Source of the DNA: Nitrobacteraceae bacterium AZCC 2146
GTDB taxonomy: Bacteria > Pseudomonadota > Alphaproteobacteria > Rhizobiales > Xanthobacteraceae
NCBI GenBank assembly: GCA_036924855.1
Contig: JBAGRP010000001.1
Location: 3,038,001 to 3,102,000 of the forward strand
DNA length: 64,000 nucleotides
Reading direction: 5' to 3'
Shown here: positions 1 through 8,088 of the stretch, one piece after another
How positions within the stretch are numbered: position 1 is the stretch's first letter
How the letters are laid out: each line of letters opens with the position of its first letter
Made by a program: the position numbers and the translations under genes
The notes under the pieces: generated by a model
What the model saw: only the letters and a program-made list of their open reading frames with translations
What the model was told of the DNA's origin: nothing
Databases searched by the model: none

Positions 1-121
1 AGAAGCCGGCCAGATTCATCAGGTCGATGTTCTGCACGTCGGTGCGATTGCGCAAATGTTCAACCAGACGGCGGAAAACCGCGGCTTCCAACTCGGTCTG
101 GGTCCTGTCGTCAATCGCCAT
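1..121 (-). CDS. DUF1244 family protein, N-terminal fragment
   Basis: The reverse strand reads from an ATG at 121 down to the window edge and gives 40 residues beginning MAIDDRTQTELEAAVFRRLV and ending in NIDLMNLAGF. This is the start of the short DUF1244 family found across Alphaproteobacteria, whose function is unknown. The rest of the gene, including the cysteine-bearing C-terminus of the family, lies outside the window. A weak purine-rich GAGAG precedes the start. It is divergent from the DUF1036 gene at 290, so 122-289 is a shared promoter region. Family assignment rests on recalled N-terminal similarity. Confidence 0.75.
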   Translation of the reverse strand, partial: MAIDDRTQTELEAAVFRRLVEHLRNRTDVQNIDLMNLAGF

Positions 122-289
122 GCTCGCTCTCGCTGTTGCGCCCGGATATGGGTCTAACATGGGCGCTGTCACAGATTTTGCCACATTGCAGCGCAAACCG
201 GGTCACGTCAGCGCAAATTAGGTTCCGCGGCCGTTGACAGTTCCGACGGGTGACGCGAAATCATCAATGAATTGATATAGCTTCGCCCG

Positions 290-889
290 ATGACCACAGC
301 AGATTCTTGCCGCCGCCCCCTATTGAGACGCAGCCTCGCCGCCGGCCTGTTGCCGGCGCTGGCGCTTGCCTGGATGTGCCTGTGGACGAGCCCCGCCGCG
401 GCGGATTTCCGCCTCTGCAACAACACCTCGAGCCGGGTCGGCATCGCGCTGGGCTACAAGGACGCCGAGGGCTGGACCACCGAGGGCTGGTGGAACGTGT
501 CGTCGCGGGCCTGCGAGACCCTGCTGCGCGGTACGCTGGTGGCGCGGTTCTATTACATCTACGCGCTCGATTATGACCGCGGCGGCGAATGGTCCGGCCA
601 GGCCTTCATGTGCTCGCGCGACAAGGAATTCACCATCAAGGGCACCGAGAACTGCCTGGCGCGCGGCTTCGATCGCACCGGGTTCTTCGAGGTCGATACC
701 GGCGAGCAGCGGGCCTGGACGGTGCAGCTGACCGAGACCAACGAGCAGCCGCCACCGCGCCTGCCCGGCGTTCCCGGACCGGTCGGGCCGCCCGGCCAGG
801 GATTCCCGGGAATACCGAATACCCCAGGTGGAACACCGCCCGGCGGGGCTGGCCTGCCGCCAGCCGTCACGCCGGGAGGCAAGCCATGA
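290..889 (+). CDS. DUF1036 secreted protein with Gly-Pro-rich tail
   Basis: A 199-residue protein with an N-terminal signal peptide (hydrophobic stretch about residues 15-36, ending SPAAA) followed by a DUF1036 domain (about 38-150) containing CNNTSSRVGIALGYKD and GWWNV, and four or more cysteines likely to pair in the periplasm. After residue 150 the sequence becomes a low-complexity collagen-like run of Gly-Pro triplets (PGVPGPVGPPG and so on) to the C-terminus. The function of DUF1036 is unknown. Its stop codon overlaps the pyk start (ATGA at 886-889), and the pyk ribosome binding site GGGAGG (874-879) lies inside its last codons, so the two are translationally coupled. Confidence 0.85.
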   Translation: MTTADSCRRPLLRRSLAAGLLPALALAWMCLWTSPAAADFRLCNNTSSRVGIALGYKDAEGWTTEGWWNVSSRACETLLRGTLVARFYYIYALDYDRGGEWSGQAFMCSRDKEFTIKGTENCLARGFDRTGFFEVDTGEQRAWTVQLTETNEQPPPRLPGVPGPVGPPGQGFPGIPNTPGGTPPGGAGLPPAVTPGGKP

Positions 890-2322
890 GACGCCAGCGC
901 CGCATCAAGATTCTCGCCACGCTGGGCCCCGCCTCTTCCGACAGTGCGATGATCCGCAAACTGTTCGAGGCCGGCGCCGACGTGTTCCGCATCAATATGA
1001 GCCACACCTCGCACGACAAGATGCGCGAGCTGGTGAAGACGATCCGCAACGTCGAGAGCAGCTATGGCCGGCCGATCGGCATCCTGGTCGACCTGCAAGG
1101 CCCGAAGCTGCGCGTCGGCGCCTTTGCCGACGGTGGCGTGCAGCTCAAGAACGGCGAGACCTTCACACTGGATTCCAGCCCGGCGCCTGGCGACAACACC
1201 CGCGTGCAGCTGCCACATCCGGAAATTCTGATGGCGCTCCGTCCCGGCCACGCCTTGCTGATCGACGACGGCAAACTGCGGCTGATCGCCGAGGAAACCT
1301 CATCGGACCGCGCCGTCACCCGCGTGGTGATCGGCGGGCGGATATCGGATCGCAAGGGCGTCAGCCTGCCCGACACCGACTTGCCCGTATCGGCAATGAC
1401 ACCGAAGGACCGGTTGGACCTCGAAGCAGCATTGGAGACCGGCATCGACTGGGTGGCGCTGTCCTTCGTGCAGCGCGCCGAAGACGTCATCGAGGCCAAG
1501 CGGCTGGTGCGCGGCCGCGCCTCGATCATGTCGAAGATCGAAAAGCCTCAGGCGATTGATCGTCTTGGTGACATCCTCGAAGCCTCCGACGCGCTGATGG
1601 TGGCACGCGGCGATCTCGGCGTCGAGCTGCCGCTGGAGCGGGTGCCGAGCCTGCAAAAGCGAATGACGCGCATGGCGCGTCGCGCCGGCAAGCCGGTGGT
1701 CGTGGCGACGCAGATGCTGGAATCGATGATCCTGAGCCCGGTGCCGACCCGCGCCGAAGTTTCCGACGTCGCGACCGCGATCTATGAAGGCGCCGACGCC
1801 GTCATGCTGTCGGCCGAATCCGCCGCCGGCAAATTCCCGGTCGAGGCCGTCGCCACCATGGACCGGATCGGCGAGGAGGTGGAGCGCGATCCGACCTATC
1901 GCACCGTGCTAACCGCGCAGCGCCCCGACCCCGAACCCACTGCCGGCGACGCCATCGCCGACGCCGCGCGGCAAATCGCCGAGACGCTGGATCTATCCGC
2001 CATCATCTGCTGGACCAGTTCGGGATCGACCGCGGTGCGCGTCGCGCGCGAACGGCCGAAGCCGCCGGTGGTGGCGATCACGCCGAACCTCGCCACGGGA
2101 CGCAAGCTGTCGCTGGTGTGGGGTGTGCATTGCGTGGTGGCGGAAGACGCCCAGGACCAGGACGACATGGTGGATCGCGCCGGCCGCATCGCGTTTCGCG
2201 ACGGTTTTGCCAAGGCCGGCCAGCGCGTCATCATCGTCGCCGGCTTCCCGCTCGGCACCCCCGGCACCACCAACATGGTGCGAATCGCTTTTGTCGGCTC
2301 CGGCAGCGACGCGGATATGTAG
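886..2322 (+). CDS. pyk: Pyruvate kinase
   Basis: A 478-residue cytoplasmic pyruvate kinase, converting phosphoenolpyruvate and ADP to pyruvate and ATP at the end of glycolysis. Visible signatures are the N-terminal KILATLGPAS and RINMSHTSH strands of the TIM barrel, the active-site segment IMSKIEKPQAI with the catalytic lysine, VARGDLGVELP for metal and substrate binding, and TQMLESM. Length is normal for the family. The open frame extends upstream to 589, but the ATG at 886 has a good GGGAGG site and begins where homology begins; the upstream part overlaps DUF1036 in another frame. The gene is coupled to DUF1036 by a 4-base overlap. Confidence 0.97.
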   Translation: MRRQRRIKILATLGPASSDSAMIRKLFEAGADVFRINMSHTSHDKMRELVKTIRNVESSYGRPIGILVDLQGPKLRVGAFADGGVQLKNGETFTLDSSPAPGDNTRVQLPHPEILMALRPGHALLIDDGKLRLIAEETSSDRAVTRVVIGGRISDRKGVSLPDTDLPVSAMTPKDRLDLEAALETGIDWVALSFVQRAEDVIEAKRLVRGRASIMSKIEKPQAIDRLGDILEASDALMVARGDLGVELPLERVPSLQKRMTRMARRAGKPVVVATQMLESMILSPVPTRAEVSDVATAIYEGADAVMLSAESAAGKFPVEAVATMDRIGEEVERDPTYRTVLTAQRPDPEPTAGDAIADAARQIAETLDLSAIICWTSSGSTAVRVARERPKPPVVAITPNLATGRKLSLVWGVHCVVAEDAQDQDDMVDRAGRIAFRDGFAKAGQRVIIVAGFPLGTPGTTNMVRIAFVGSGSDADM

Positions 2323-2340
2323 TTCGCTATTTCAAGCGAC

Positions 2341-2490
2341 CGTCATTCCCCGGCGCGCCAATTGGCGCGCCTGAGGGCGCGAGCAGCGACAGCTGCGAGC
2401 GAACCCGGAATCCAGAGATGACTAAACACCTCGGGATTCCGGGTCTACGCCCTCAGCGCCGCTGGCGCGAAGGGCGCATCCCGGAGTGAC
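2341..2490. repeat. Palindromic intergenic repeat, family A, copy 1
   Basis: The element opens CGTCATTCC and closes with the complementary CCCGGAGTGAC, with internal inverted segments (CCCGGAATCC / GGATTCCGGG type). It carries a perfect 20-bp palindrome at 2352-2371 (GGCGCGCCAATTGGCGCGCC). Related copies lie at 20046-20187, 47848-47975 and 55206-55279. It sits between convergent pyk and osmC, where it could form a large RNA hairpin. Confidence 0.8.
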
Positions 2491-2507
2491 AACAGCAGGT
2501 TTCGATA

Positions 2508-2933
2508 TTAAAGCAGCGTCGCATCCAGCGTGATCTTGGCATTCAGCACCTTCGACACCGGGCAGCCAGCCTTGGCCATCGCGGTCAGTTCTTCGAACTT
2601 GGCCTGGTCGGCGCCGGGGATCTTGGCCGACAGCGTCAGGTGCACCGTGGTGATGGCAAAACCGTCACCCACTTTCTCCAGCGTGACGTCGGCCTTGGTC
2701 TCCATGTGCTCGGCGGTGAGCTTGGCTTCGCCGAGGATCAGCGACAGCGCCATGGTGAAACAGGCGGCATGGGCGGCGCCGATCAGCTCTTCGGGGTTGG
2801 AACCCGGCTTGCCTTCGAAGCGGCTGGCGAAGCCATAGGGATAATCCGCGAGCGCGCCGCTCTTGGTCGAAATCGCCCCTTTGCCGTCCTTGATGCCGCC
2901 CTGCCATTTGGCCGATCCGAAAGTCGTGGTCAT
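2508..2933 (-). CDS. osmC: OsmC family peroxiredoxin
   Basis: A 141-residue OsmC/Ohr-type protein, a thiol-dependent hydroperoxide reductase of the cytoplasm. The two family cysteines are seen at C58 (AAHAACFTMALS) and C124 (KAGCPVSKVLNA), the spacing expected for the peroxidatic and resolving residues. The region GSNPEELIGAAHAACF is characteristic of the OsmC branch rather than Ohr. Length is typical. It is a single gene convergent with pyk and separated from it by a palindromic repeat. The choice between osmC and related subfamilies is from memory of motifs only. Confidence 0.92.
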   Translation of the reverse strand: MTTTFGSAKWQGGIKDGKGAISTKSGALADYPYGFASRFEGKPGSNPEELIGAAHAACFTMALSLILGEAKLTAEHMETKADVTLEKVGDGFAITTVHLTLSAKIPGADQAKFEELTAMAKAGCPVSKVLNAKITLDATLL

Positions 2934-2984
2934 GCAAATCTCCTGATTTGGTTGGAGGCCGATCGAGAATGCACGTTAGCGCGA

Positions 2985-3149
2985 CGCCGCCTGCGGTTTT
3001 ATGTCAGCGGCCGCGATCATGTTTTCGATCTCATCGATAATAAGATCTGGCGCGGCATTTTGCACCATGTGGAGGCGGCGCCGTGGATCATCACGGTCGG
3101 CGGACCCACGGCATCGCGTGTCGGCACGATCAGCGCGGTCACCGCATAG
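2985..3149 (+). other. Possible coding remnant upstream of osmC
   Basis: The roughly 300 bases between osmC (ends 2933) and the DUF3750 gene hold no complete gene. From about 2985 to a TAG at 3147-3149 the plus strand is open with GC-rich third positions and reads as a plausible protein end (FYVSGRDHVFDLIDNKIWRG followed by VEAAPWIITVGGP). There is no start codon or ribosome site in place. It could be the tail of a decayed gene; I do not recognise a family. The segment must also contain the osmC promoter. Confidence 0.25.
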
Positions 3150-3234
3150 ACAGATATCATCGCAAGTATCCGGGGAATTCTATGCACACTTCAGCTGCGC
3201 AGCCGCGACGGATCGGTTCCGCGGCTACCGGCAC

Positions 3235-3969
3235 TCAGGTGCCAAAGCCGAGCCGTCCGAGGCCCGGCAGCTTGACGGCGGGGCGCCGGATGTCGAGGCC
3301 GAACACCGCGCCGAGGACATTGATTTCAAGACCTTCGACCCAGCCGATGGTGAGGCCGAGATAGCCGCCCAGCGTGGCACGGACGCCGGTGCCTGAGGGC
3401 GTCAGGCCAAAAAATTCGCCGCTATAGGGGAAATCCTTGCCGATGGCGGTCGGCGGCAGCGCGATCCGCAATTCCGGCACCGACGACAGCACCGCGGCGA
3501 CGAAGGTGTTGGAATTCGGTCCCGGCCAGGCCCGGTAGTCGCCATAGGCGCGCAGGCTGTAGCCTTCGATGGCAGCCTGGATTTTCGGGATCATCCTTGC
3601 CGCGGCCTCGCCATCAGCGGAGGCGATGGTTTCCGGCGTGCCGCCGAACCAGCGGCCGTCGGCGGCAAAGCCGTTGACGCGGATCGGCACGCCCCAGGCG
3701 GTGTAGTCATAGCGGGTGTAGCGCTGTGCGTTCTGCTCCTTGACCACCAGCCAGGTGTGGACCGCAAAGATGCCGCGCCAGCGCACGGTGCGGGCGGCAT
3801 AGACGCGTACCAAAGCCTCTGGATGCACCGCCGGCTGCGGCAACAGCCCGGCGCTGGATCGGTCCGCGCTCTGCCAATCGACAGAGCGATCGCCGAGCCA
3901 GTATTTCACCGCCGACACGCAGATCGGGGCCACGAGCAGGGCCAGCAGAACGATCACGAATTTTCTCAC
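3235..3969 (-). CDS. DUF3750 domain-containing protein
   Basis: A 244-residue protein with an N-terminal membrane anchor or signal (MRKFVIVLLALLVAPICVSAV) followed by a DUF3750 domain, recognised by segments such as RWRGIFAVHTWLVVKEQNA, YDYTAWGVPIRVN and GPNSNTFVAAVLSSVPEL. The domain is found in proteobacterial envelope proteins of unknown role; the HTW and N-S-N-T-F elements recall papain-like or NlpC-type folds, but I cannot assign a catalytic triad with confidence. It stands alone, minus strand, with a short intergenic region on each side. Confidence 0.8.
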   Translation of the reverse strand: MRKFVIVLLALLVAPICVSAVKYWLGDRSVDWQSADRSSAGLLPQPAVHPEALVRVYAARTVRWRGIFAVHTWLVVKEQNAQRYTRYDYTAWGVPIRVNGFAADGRWFGGTPETIASADGEAAARMIPKIQAAIEGYSLRAYGDYRAWPGPNSNTFVAAVLSSVPELRIALPPTAIGKDFPYSGEFFGLTPSGTGVRATLGGYLGLTIGWVEGLEINVLGAVFGLDIRRPAVKLPGLGRLGFGT

Positions 3970-4162
3970 CGAAAGGGATTCATATGAAGCACCAAGCTCA
4001 TATAGGCGTCACGACCGGCTTTGCCACGGCGGCGCCGGCGCCCGCCGTGCAAGGCCAGCCGGAATTGTCCACGCTATCCACAGGAACGCAACGACGGCGG
4101 CCGCATTCTCTCCTGATTGTAATTGGAAAAATATTCTGCTTGAAACCGGAGAATATTCGACA

Positions 4163-4342
4163 ATGCCCAAGCCCAGCGAAACCGCGATCGATGAAATCAT
4201 CGCCACCTGCAATGGTGATCTGCGCGGCGCGGTGAAGGCGCTGCTGCTGGTCAATGAGCAACTCGAAACCGAATTGCAGCAGCTCTATGCAGCCGCGGCC
4301 CATGGCGGCCAGATCCGTCCGGGCAACAGCGTGCTGCACTAG
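4163..4342 (+). CDS. Small conserved hypothetical protein (59 aa)
   Basis: ATG at 4163 opens a 59-residue frame (MPKPSETAIDEIIATCNGDL... ending GNSVLH) closed by TAG at 4340-4342. It is helical in character: residues 5-45 are rich in Ala, Leu, Glu and Gln, with the segment AVKALLLVNEQLETELQQLY suggesting an amphipathic helix or short coiled coil. GGAGAAT about 10 bases upstream can serve as ribosome site. It resembles short conserved proteins I recall from Bradyrhizobium, of unknown function. The 3970-4162 gap before it contains AT-rich sequence suitable for a promoter. Confidence 0.65.
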   Translation: MPKPSETAIDEIIATCNGDLRGAVKALLLVNEQLETELQQLYAAAAHGGQIRPGNSVLH

Positions 4343-4430
4343 CAGCGCGACGCCGATTATTCGGCTGGCGCCTTTTCAGGAAGTTTCTCGTCCCCCCTTC
4401 GGACATCGGCTGATGGACCAAACCGACTGA

Positions 4431-6776
4431 TTAGGCTCTCCCCGCAGCCAATCGCCGCGTCGGTTTCCCAACTTCGGCGTCGGTATCATCCGGAGCTTCG
4501 GAGCCAGACGTCGGCACCTGCATCAGGATGGTCTGCCCAGCGCTGGCGATCTCGATACCCTCCTGCTGGAAACGCAGCTTCATGCGGCGGTTGAACTCGC
4601 GCTGCACCGGCCAGCGGCCGGAATCGGTACAGCGAATCTGGCCGACGATCGAGGCCATGGAGCCATCGACCTTATCGACGCCCCACAATTCCAGATCGCT
4701 GCGGATCAACGACTTGAAGGCCGGCTCGCTCCGCATCTCCGCAACGATGTCCTTGAGCACCTGCCCGGCGCGGTCGGTGTCTTCCTTGTAGGCAACGCTG
4801 ACGCTGACGGCGGCATTGCCGGCGCCGCGGCTGGCGTTGGTGATCGTCGTCACCGCGCTGAACGGCACGATATGCACGGCGCCGTCGCCGGCGCGCAGCC
4901 GGATGGTACGGATCGAAACGTTCTCGACGACGCCCGACAGGCCGGACACGGTGACGTTATCGCCGACCTGCACGGTGTTCTCCAAAAGCAGGAACAGCCC
5001 GGTGATGACGTCCTGCACCAGCTTCTGCGAACCGAAGCCGATGGCGATGCCGACGATGCCGGCGCCGGCCAGCAAGGGCGCAACGTTGACGCCGATCTCG
5101 CTCAGCGCCGTCAGCGCCACCACCGTGACGATCACGCAGAGCAAGGTCGTGCGCAGCATCGGCTGAAACGTGCGCAGCCGCGCGGCGCGGGCGAAATGCG
5201 AGTCGCGCGTCAGCACCGCCAATTGGCGATCCATCAGCGCATTGCTGCCTTCCCACAACGCTGCCGCAGCCAGCGCAGCGATCCCAACGGTAACCACCGC
5301 GGAGACCATGCGGCTGCCGATTTGTCCGCCGTAGAACCAGACGAAGGCGTTGACACCCCAGACCTCCAGCAGCGCGATGAAGCCGATCACGGCGATGACC
5401 GCGGAGACGATCCGGCGCAGCAGCGGCAGATAGCGGTTGGCGCGGGTCTCCAGCCCGGGAAAGCGCTGCAGTATCTCGGGCCGGATCCGAAAACCGCGAT
5501 CGATCAGGCTGAGCGCCACGATCGACACCAGCCGCGTCACAAGCGCGACGATGATCGTACCGACGAAGTATTGCAGCAGCAGCGTATAGCCGTTCTGGAT
5601 GTTCAGCGCCCAGACGCCCCACAGCGCCAGCACCACGGCAATCGCCAGCACATGCCACAGGCCGGCGAAGCGGTTGCGCAGCATGCCCATGACGCCGGTG
5701 GCACCGGGCGGCGCGTGGATCGCCTGCGCCACCGGGCGGCGGCATTGCAGGATGATCACGACAACGAACAGATGCACCACCAGCATCACCAGCCGAAGCA
5801 GCGCGGCATAACCGCCACGCTGCAGGCCGAGCAGCAGCGCGACATTGGCAAACGCAATGCCGGAGGCACCGACCGCGACGATACGCCGGGTCCAGATCTC
5901 GATATAGGCGGCGGTTTCCTCGCGCACCGTGAACAGGCTGAGCGGACCGAACAGCGCCCGCGTCAGGCAGATAATGCCGCGCGCCAGCACATACGCATTC
6001 ACAGTCGCCAGAATCGCCAGCCGTGTCACGCCGGCGTCGCCGATGTCAGTACCGAGCAGCAGCGCCACGACGCCGGCGAACACCACGACGGGCAGCAATT
6101 CCAGTGCCAGCCGACCCAGCACGAAGGGCAGCCGCACCAGCGATTGCCAAACGCGGGTCAGGCTGCGATGCCGCCGGTGCAGATCCGGCACCTCGGTGAT
6201 ATCAGCCGTCGAGGATGGCGGATCGATCTGGTCGAGCACGCGCGCCGGGGTGCGGGCGGCGTAGGGAATCCGGGCTTCGAGCAAATTCAACGGCCGCCGC
6301 AGCAGCCGGCTCATCAACCATTCCGCCGTCAGCGCGCTGCCGAACACCAGCGCCAGCTTCCAGGCGATATCGAACAGCAATTGATAGGTCGAAGGATCGT
6401 TGGCGGTGCGCTGCAGCCAGAACCACAGCGCCGGGAATCGCGTGACCGAACGCGCCGCGGCGGAGATCTCGCGCACGGTCTCGCCGACCTGTTCCGAAAC
6501 GGTCAGCAGCAGTTGCGCGCCGAGACTGTCGGCGGTGAGCGGGATCGCCGGCTTCGCTTCAGGCTTCGCGGGAGTGGCCTGCGCGATAGCGCGCAGCGTC
6601 TCGATCATCTGGTTGCGCTTGCCGTCGTCCTGCAAGGTCTCCAGCGCACGATTGGCCTGCTCCGGCGTCAACGCGTTGGCAACCGGCGCCGGCGCCGCAT
6701 CGGTCTTCTGCGCGTGCGCGGGACCAGCGATCAACAGGCATAGCAGGGCGAAAAGCGGCAGGAATTTTGGCGCCAA
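4431..6776 (-). CDS. Mechanosensitive ion channel, MscS/MscK-like
   Basis: A large MscS-family channel (781 residues from the chosen start). It has a cleavable signal peptide (APKFLPLFALLCLLIAGPAHA), a periplasmic N-terminal part, about ten membrane segments between residues ~110 and ~560, then the conserved MscS core: a pore helix (APLLAGAGIVGIAIGFGSQ), KLVQDVITGLFLLLENTVQVGD and the beta domain with VSIRTIRLR. It would open on membrane tension during osmotic downshift. The frame runs open to 6881, but the TTG at 6776 follows AAGGGA and places the signal peptide at the N-terminus, so I use it; the longer form would bury the signal behind 35 charged residues. Confidence 0.88.
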   Translation of the reverse strand: MAPKFLPLFALLCLLIAGPAHAQKTDAAPAPVANALTPEQANRALETLQDDGKRNQMIETLRAIAQATPAKPEAKPAIPLTADSLGAQLLLTVSEQVGETVREISAAARSVTRFPALWFWLQRTANDPSTYQLLFDIAWKLALVFGSALTAEWLMSRLLRRPLNLLEARIPYAARTPARVLDQIDPPSSTADITEVPDLHRRHRSLTRVWQSLVRLPFVLGRLALELLPVVVFAGVVALLLGTDIGDAGVTRLAILATVNAYVLARGIICLTRALFGPLSLFTVREETAAYIEIWTRRIVAVGASGIAFANVALLLGLQRGGYAALLRLVMLVVHLFVVVIILQCRRPVAQAIHAPPGATGVMGMLRNRFAGLWHVLAIAVVLALWGVWALNIQNGYTLLLQYFVGTIIVALVTRLVSIVALSLIDRGFRIRPEILQRFPGLETRANRYLPLLRRIVSAVIAVIGFIALLEVWGVNAFVWFYGGQIGSRMVSAVVTVGIAALAAAALWEGSNALMDRQLAVLTRDSHFARAARLRTFQPMLRTTLLCVIVTVVALTALSEIGVNVAPLLAGAGIVGIAIGFGSQKLVQDVITGLFLLLENTVQVGDNVTVSGLSGVVENVSIRTIRLRAGDGAVHIVPFSAVTTITNASRGAGNAAVSVSVAYKEDTDRAGQVLKDIVAEMRSEPAFKSLIRSDLELWGVDKVDGSMASIVGQIRCTDSGRWPVQREFNRRMKLRFQQEGIEIASAGQTILMQVPTSGSEAPDDTDAEVGKPTRRLAAGRA

Positions 6777-6905
6777 AAGAGCTTCCCTTCTCGGGGTATC
6801 GGGATGGCTCTCTTTTCGCCTTTTTGATGTGTCGGAAGTTTGCTTCCAAGGCGACGATGTCTTGGCATTTCGGCTTGGCATTCACGATGCAACAGAACCG
6901 TCTCA

Positions 6906-6957
6906 GGTCTTGGCAAGGGTCTTGGCAAGGGTCTTGGCGAGGCTGCTCTTGGCAAGG
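6906..6957. repeat. 12-bp tandem repeat upstream of mscS-like gene
   Basis: Three consecutive 12-bp units GGTCTTGGCAAG / GGTCTTGGCAAG / GGTCTTGGCGAG occupy 6906-6941, and a further partial unit CTCTTGGCAAGG follows near 6946-6957. The array lies in the spacer between the TPR gene and the channel gene, both on the minus strand, about 130 bases upstream of the channel start. Confidence 0.8.
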
Positions 6958-6997
6958 CTCTCGCCATGTCCCGCGAGCGCATAAAATTCCAGCAATT

Positions 6998-7639
6998 TCA
7001 GATGTCGCGGCCTTCGACCTTTTCGGTCAGGGTCTTGACCAGTTCCGGCACCTTTTCCAAGTGCGGATTGATCGCCAGCGCCTTGCGGAAGGCGTCCAGC
7101 GCGCGCTTTTCATCACCGAGTTCCTGCATGATCATGCCGAGCCCGGCAAGCGCGCCGAAATGCCGGGGCTCGCGCACCAGCACCTGCTCGATATCCTCGA
7201 GCGAATGCGTGTAGTCATTCTGCAGGTAATACAGCGTGGCGCGCCGGTTCCAGCCTTCGATGTAATCCGGCCGCAGCTTGACCACGGCGGTGAGGAGCTT
7301 CAGCGCCACGTCGACCTGCTTGGCGTCCAGCGCAGTCTTGGCGCGCGTCATCAGCAGCGCCGTGGTGTCGCTGGAGGTCTGGCTCCACAGCGCCCAAATC
7401 CGTGCCTCGACATGCTTGGCGCTGTCGTCGTCCGGAGCGACTTTCAGCGCACCGAACAGGAAATCCAGCCCGCGCGTCTTGTCGGCGCCGACTTTCGGCA
7501 ATTTGGCTGGGGGCTCGGGGAGTTTCTTCTGCGCATCCGGCGGCGGGATGCGCCGTTCCTTGACCTGTGCGTGGCCAGGCGCTGCGGCGAAAAGCGCGAT
7601 CAGCAGAATTCCAAAACCTGCGGCTGGGAATCTAACCAT
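6998..7639 (-). CDS. Secreted tetratricopeptide-repeat protein
   Basis: A 213-residue exported protein. The signal peptide is MVRFPAAGFGILLIALFAAAPGHAQ, followed by a proline-rich linker and at least three tandem TPR units from about residue 100 (DVALKLLTAVVKLRPDYIEGWNRRATLYYLQNDYTHSLEDIEQ; HFGALAGLGMIMQELGDEKRALDAFRKALAINP). TPRs are protein-binding helical repeats; the partner is unknown. The frame can be extended to a TTG at 7690, but the ATG at 7639 places the signal sequence correctly, although no strong ribosome site precedes either. It is co-directional with the MscS-like gene downstream. Confidence 0.85.
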   Translation of the reverse strand: MVRFPAAGFGILLIALFAAAPGHAQVKERRIPPPDAQKKLPEPPAKLPKVGADKTRGLDFLFGALKVAPDDDSAKHVEARIWALWSQTSSDTTALLMTRAKTALDAKQVDVALKLLTAVVKLRPDYIEGWNRRATLYYLQNDYTHSLEDIEQVLVREPRHFGALAGLGMIMQELGDEKRALDAFRKALAINPHLEKVPELVKTLTEKVEGRDI

Positions 7640-7755
7640 GCCGCAAGTGTAGACACCAAAAAACGCGCTGCAAAGCAGCAAACGCGTCAAACAGCTGTGA
7701 TGTCGGAAATTTTCGTGCGGCCCAAAGGGCCGATCAAACCGGAATCAGACGCGGA

Positions 7756-7881
7756 TCAACCCTGACGGGCCTTGAAACGACGCTGAACCTTGTTGATCAC
7801 GTACACCCGGCCCTTGCGGCGGACCAGACGGTTGTCACGATGGCGCGCACGCAGCGATTTCAACGAGTTACGGACTTTCAT
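7756..7881 (-). CDS. rpmJ: 50S ribosomal protein L36
   Basis: A 41-residue reading frame from ATG at 7881 to TGA at 7756: [20 protein letters not shown]..., then [21 protein letters not shown]. This is the alphaproteobacterial L36, the smallest protein of the large ribosomal subunit. It is the form without the CxxC...CxxxxH zinc ligands: none of the four zinc-binding residues is present, as is usual for the C-minus paralogue. It is monocistronic. The start is preceded by AGGATTTGACCC, a fair ribosome site. Confidence 0.93.
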   Translation of the reverse strand: MKVRNSLKSLRARHRDNRLVRRKGRVYVINKVQRRFKARQG

Positions 7882-8088
7882 GGGTCAAATCCTGATAGCT
7901 TGAAAGGCCGTTCGCGACAGGCCGAAAGTGGCAAAATGGGCTTTACCCCGCTGGCGACAAAGTCGCCCGGGACCCGCGGTTTCTAAGCCATCGGGCGCCG
8001 GACTGTCAATCCGATCCGCACCTCCGGCAGCGCCGTCCGGGCGATATTTGCAGGTATTTTGGCGTGCCGGCAGCAAAACTGACCAGGA

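Noticed and set aside
4872..6743. 623-residue frame opposite the MscS-like gene
   Set aside because: Long antisense frame caused by high GC; its composition is His/Arg/Gln-rich and the true protein is clear on the minus strand.
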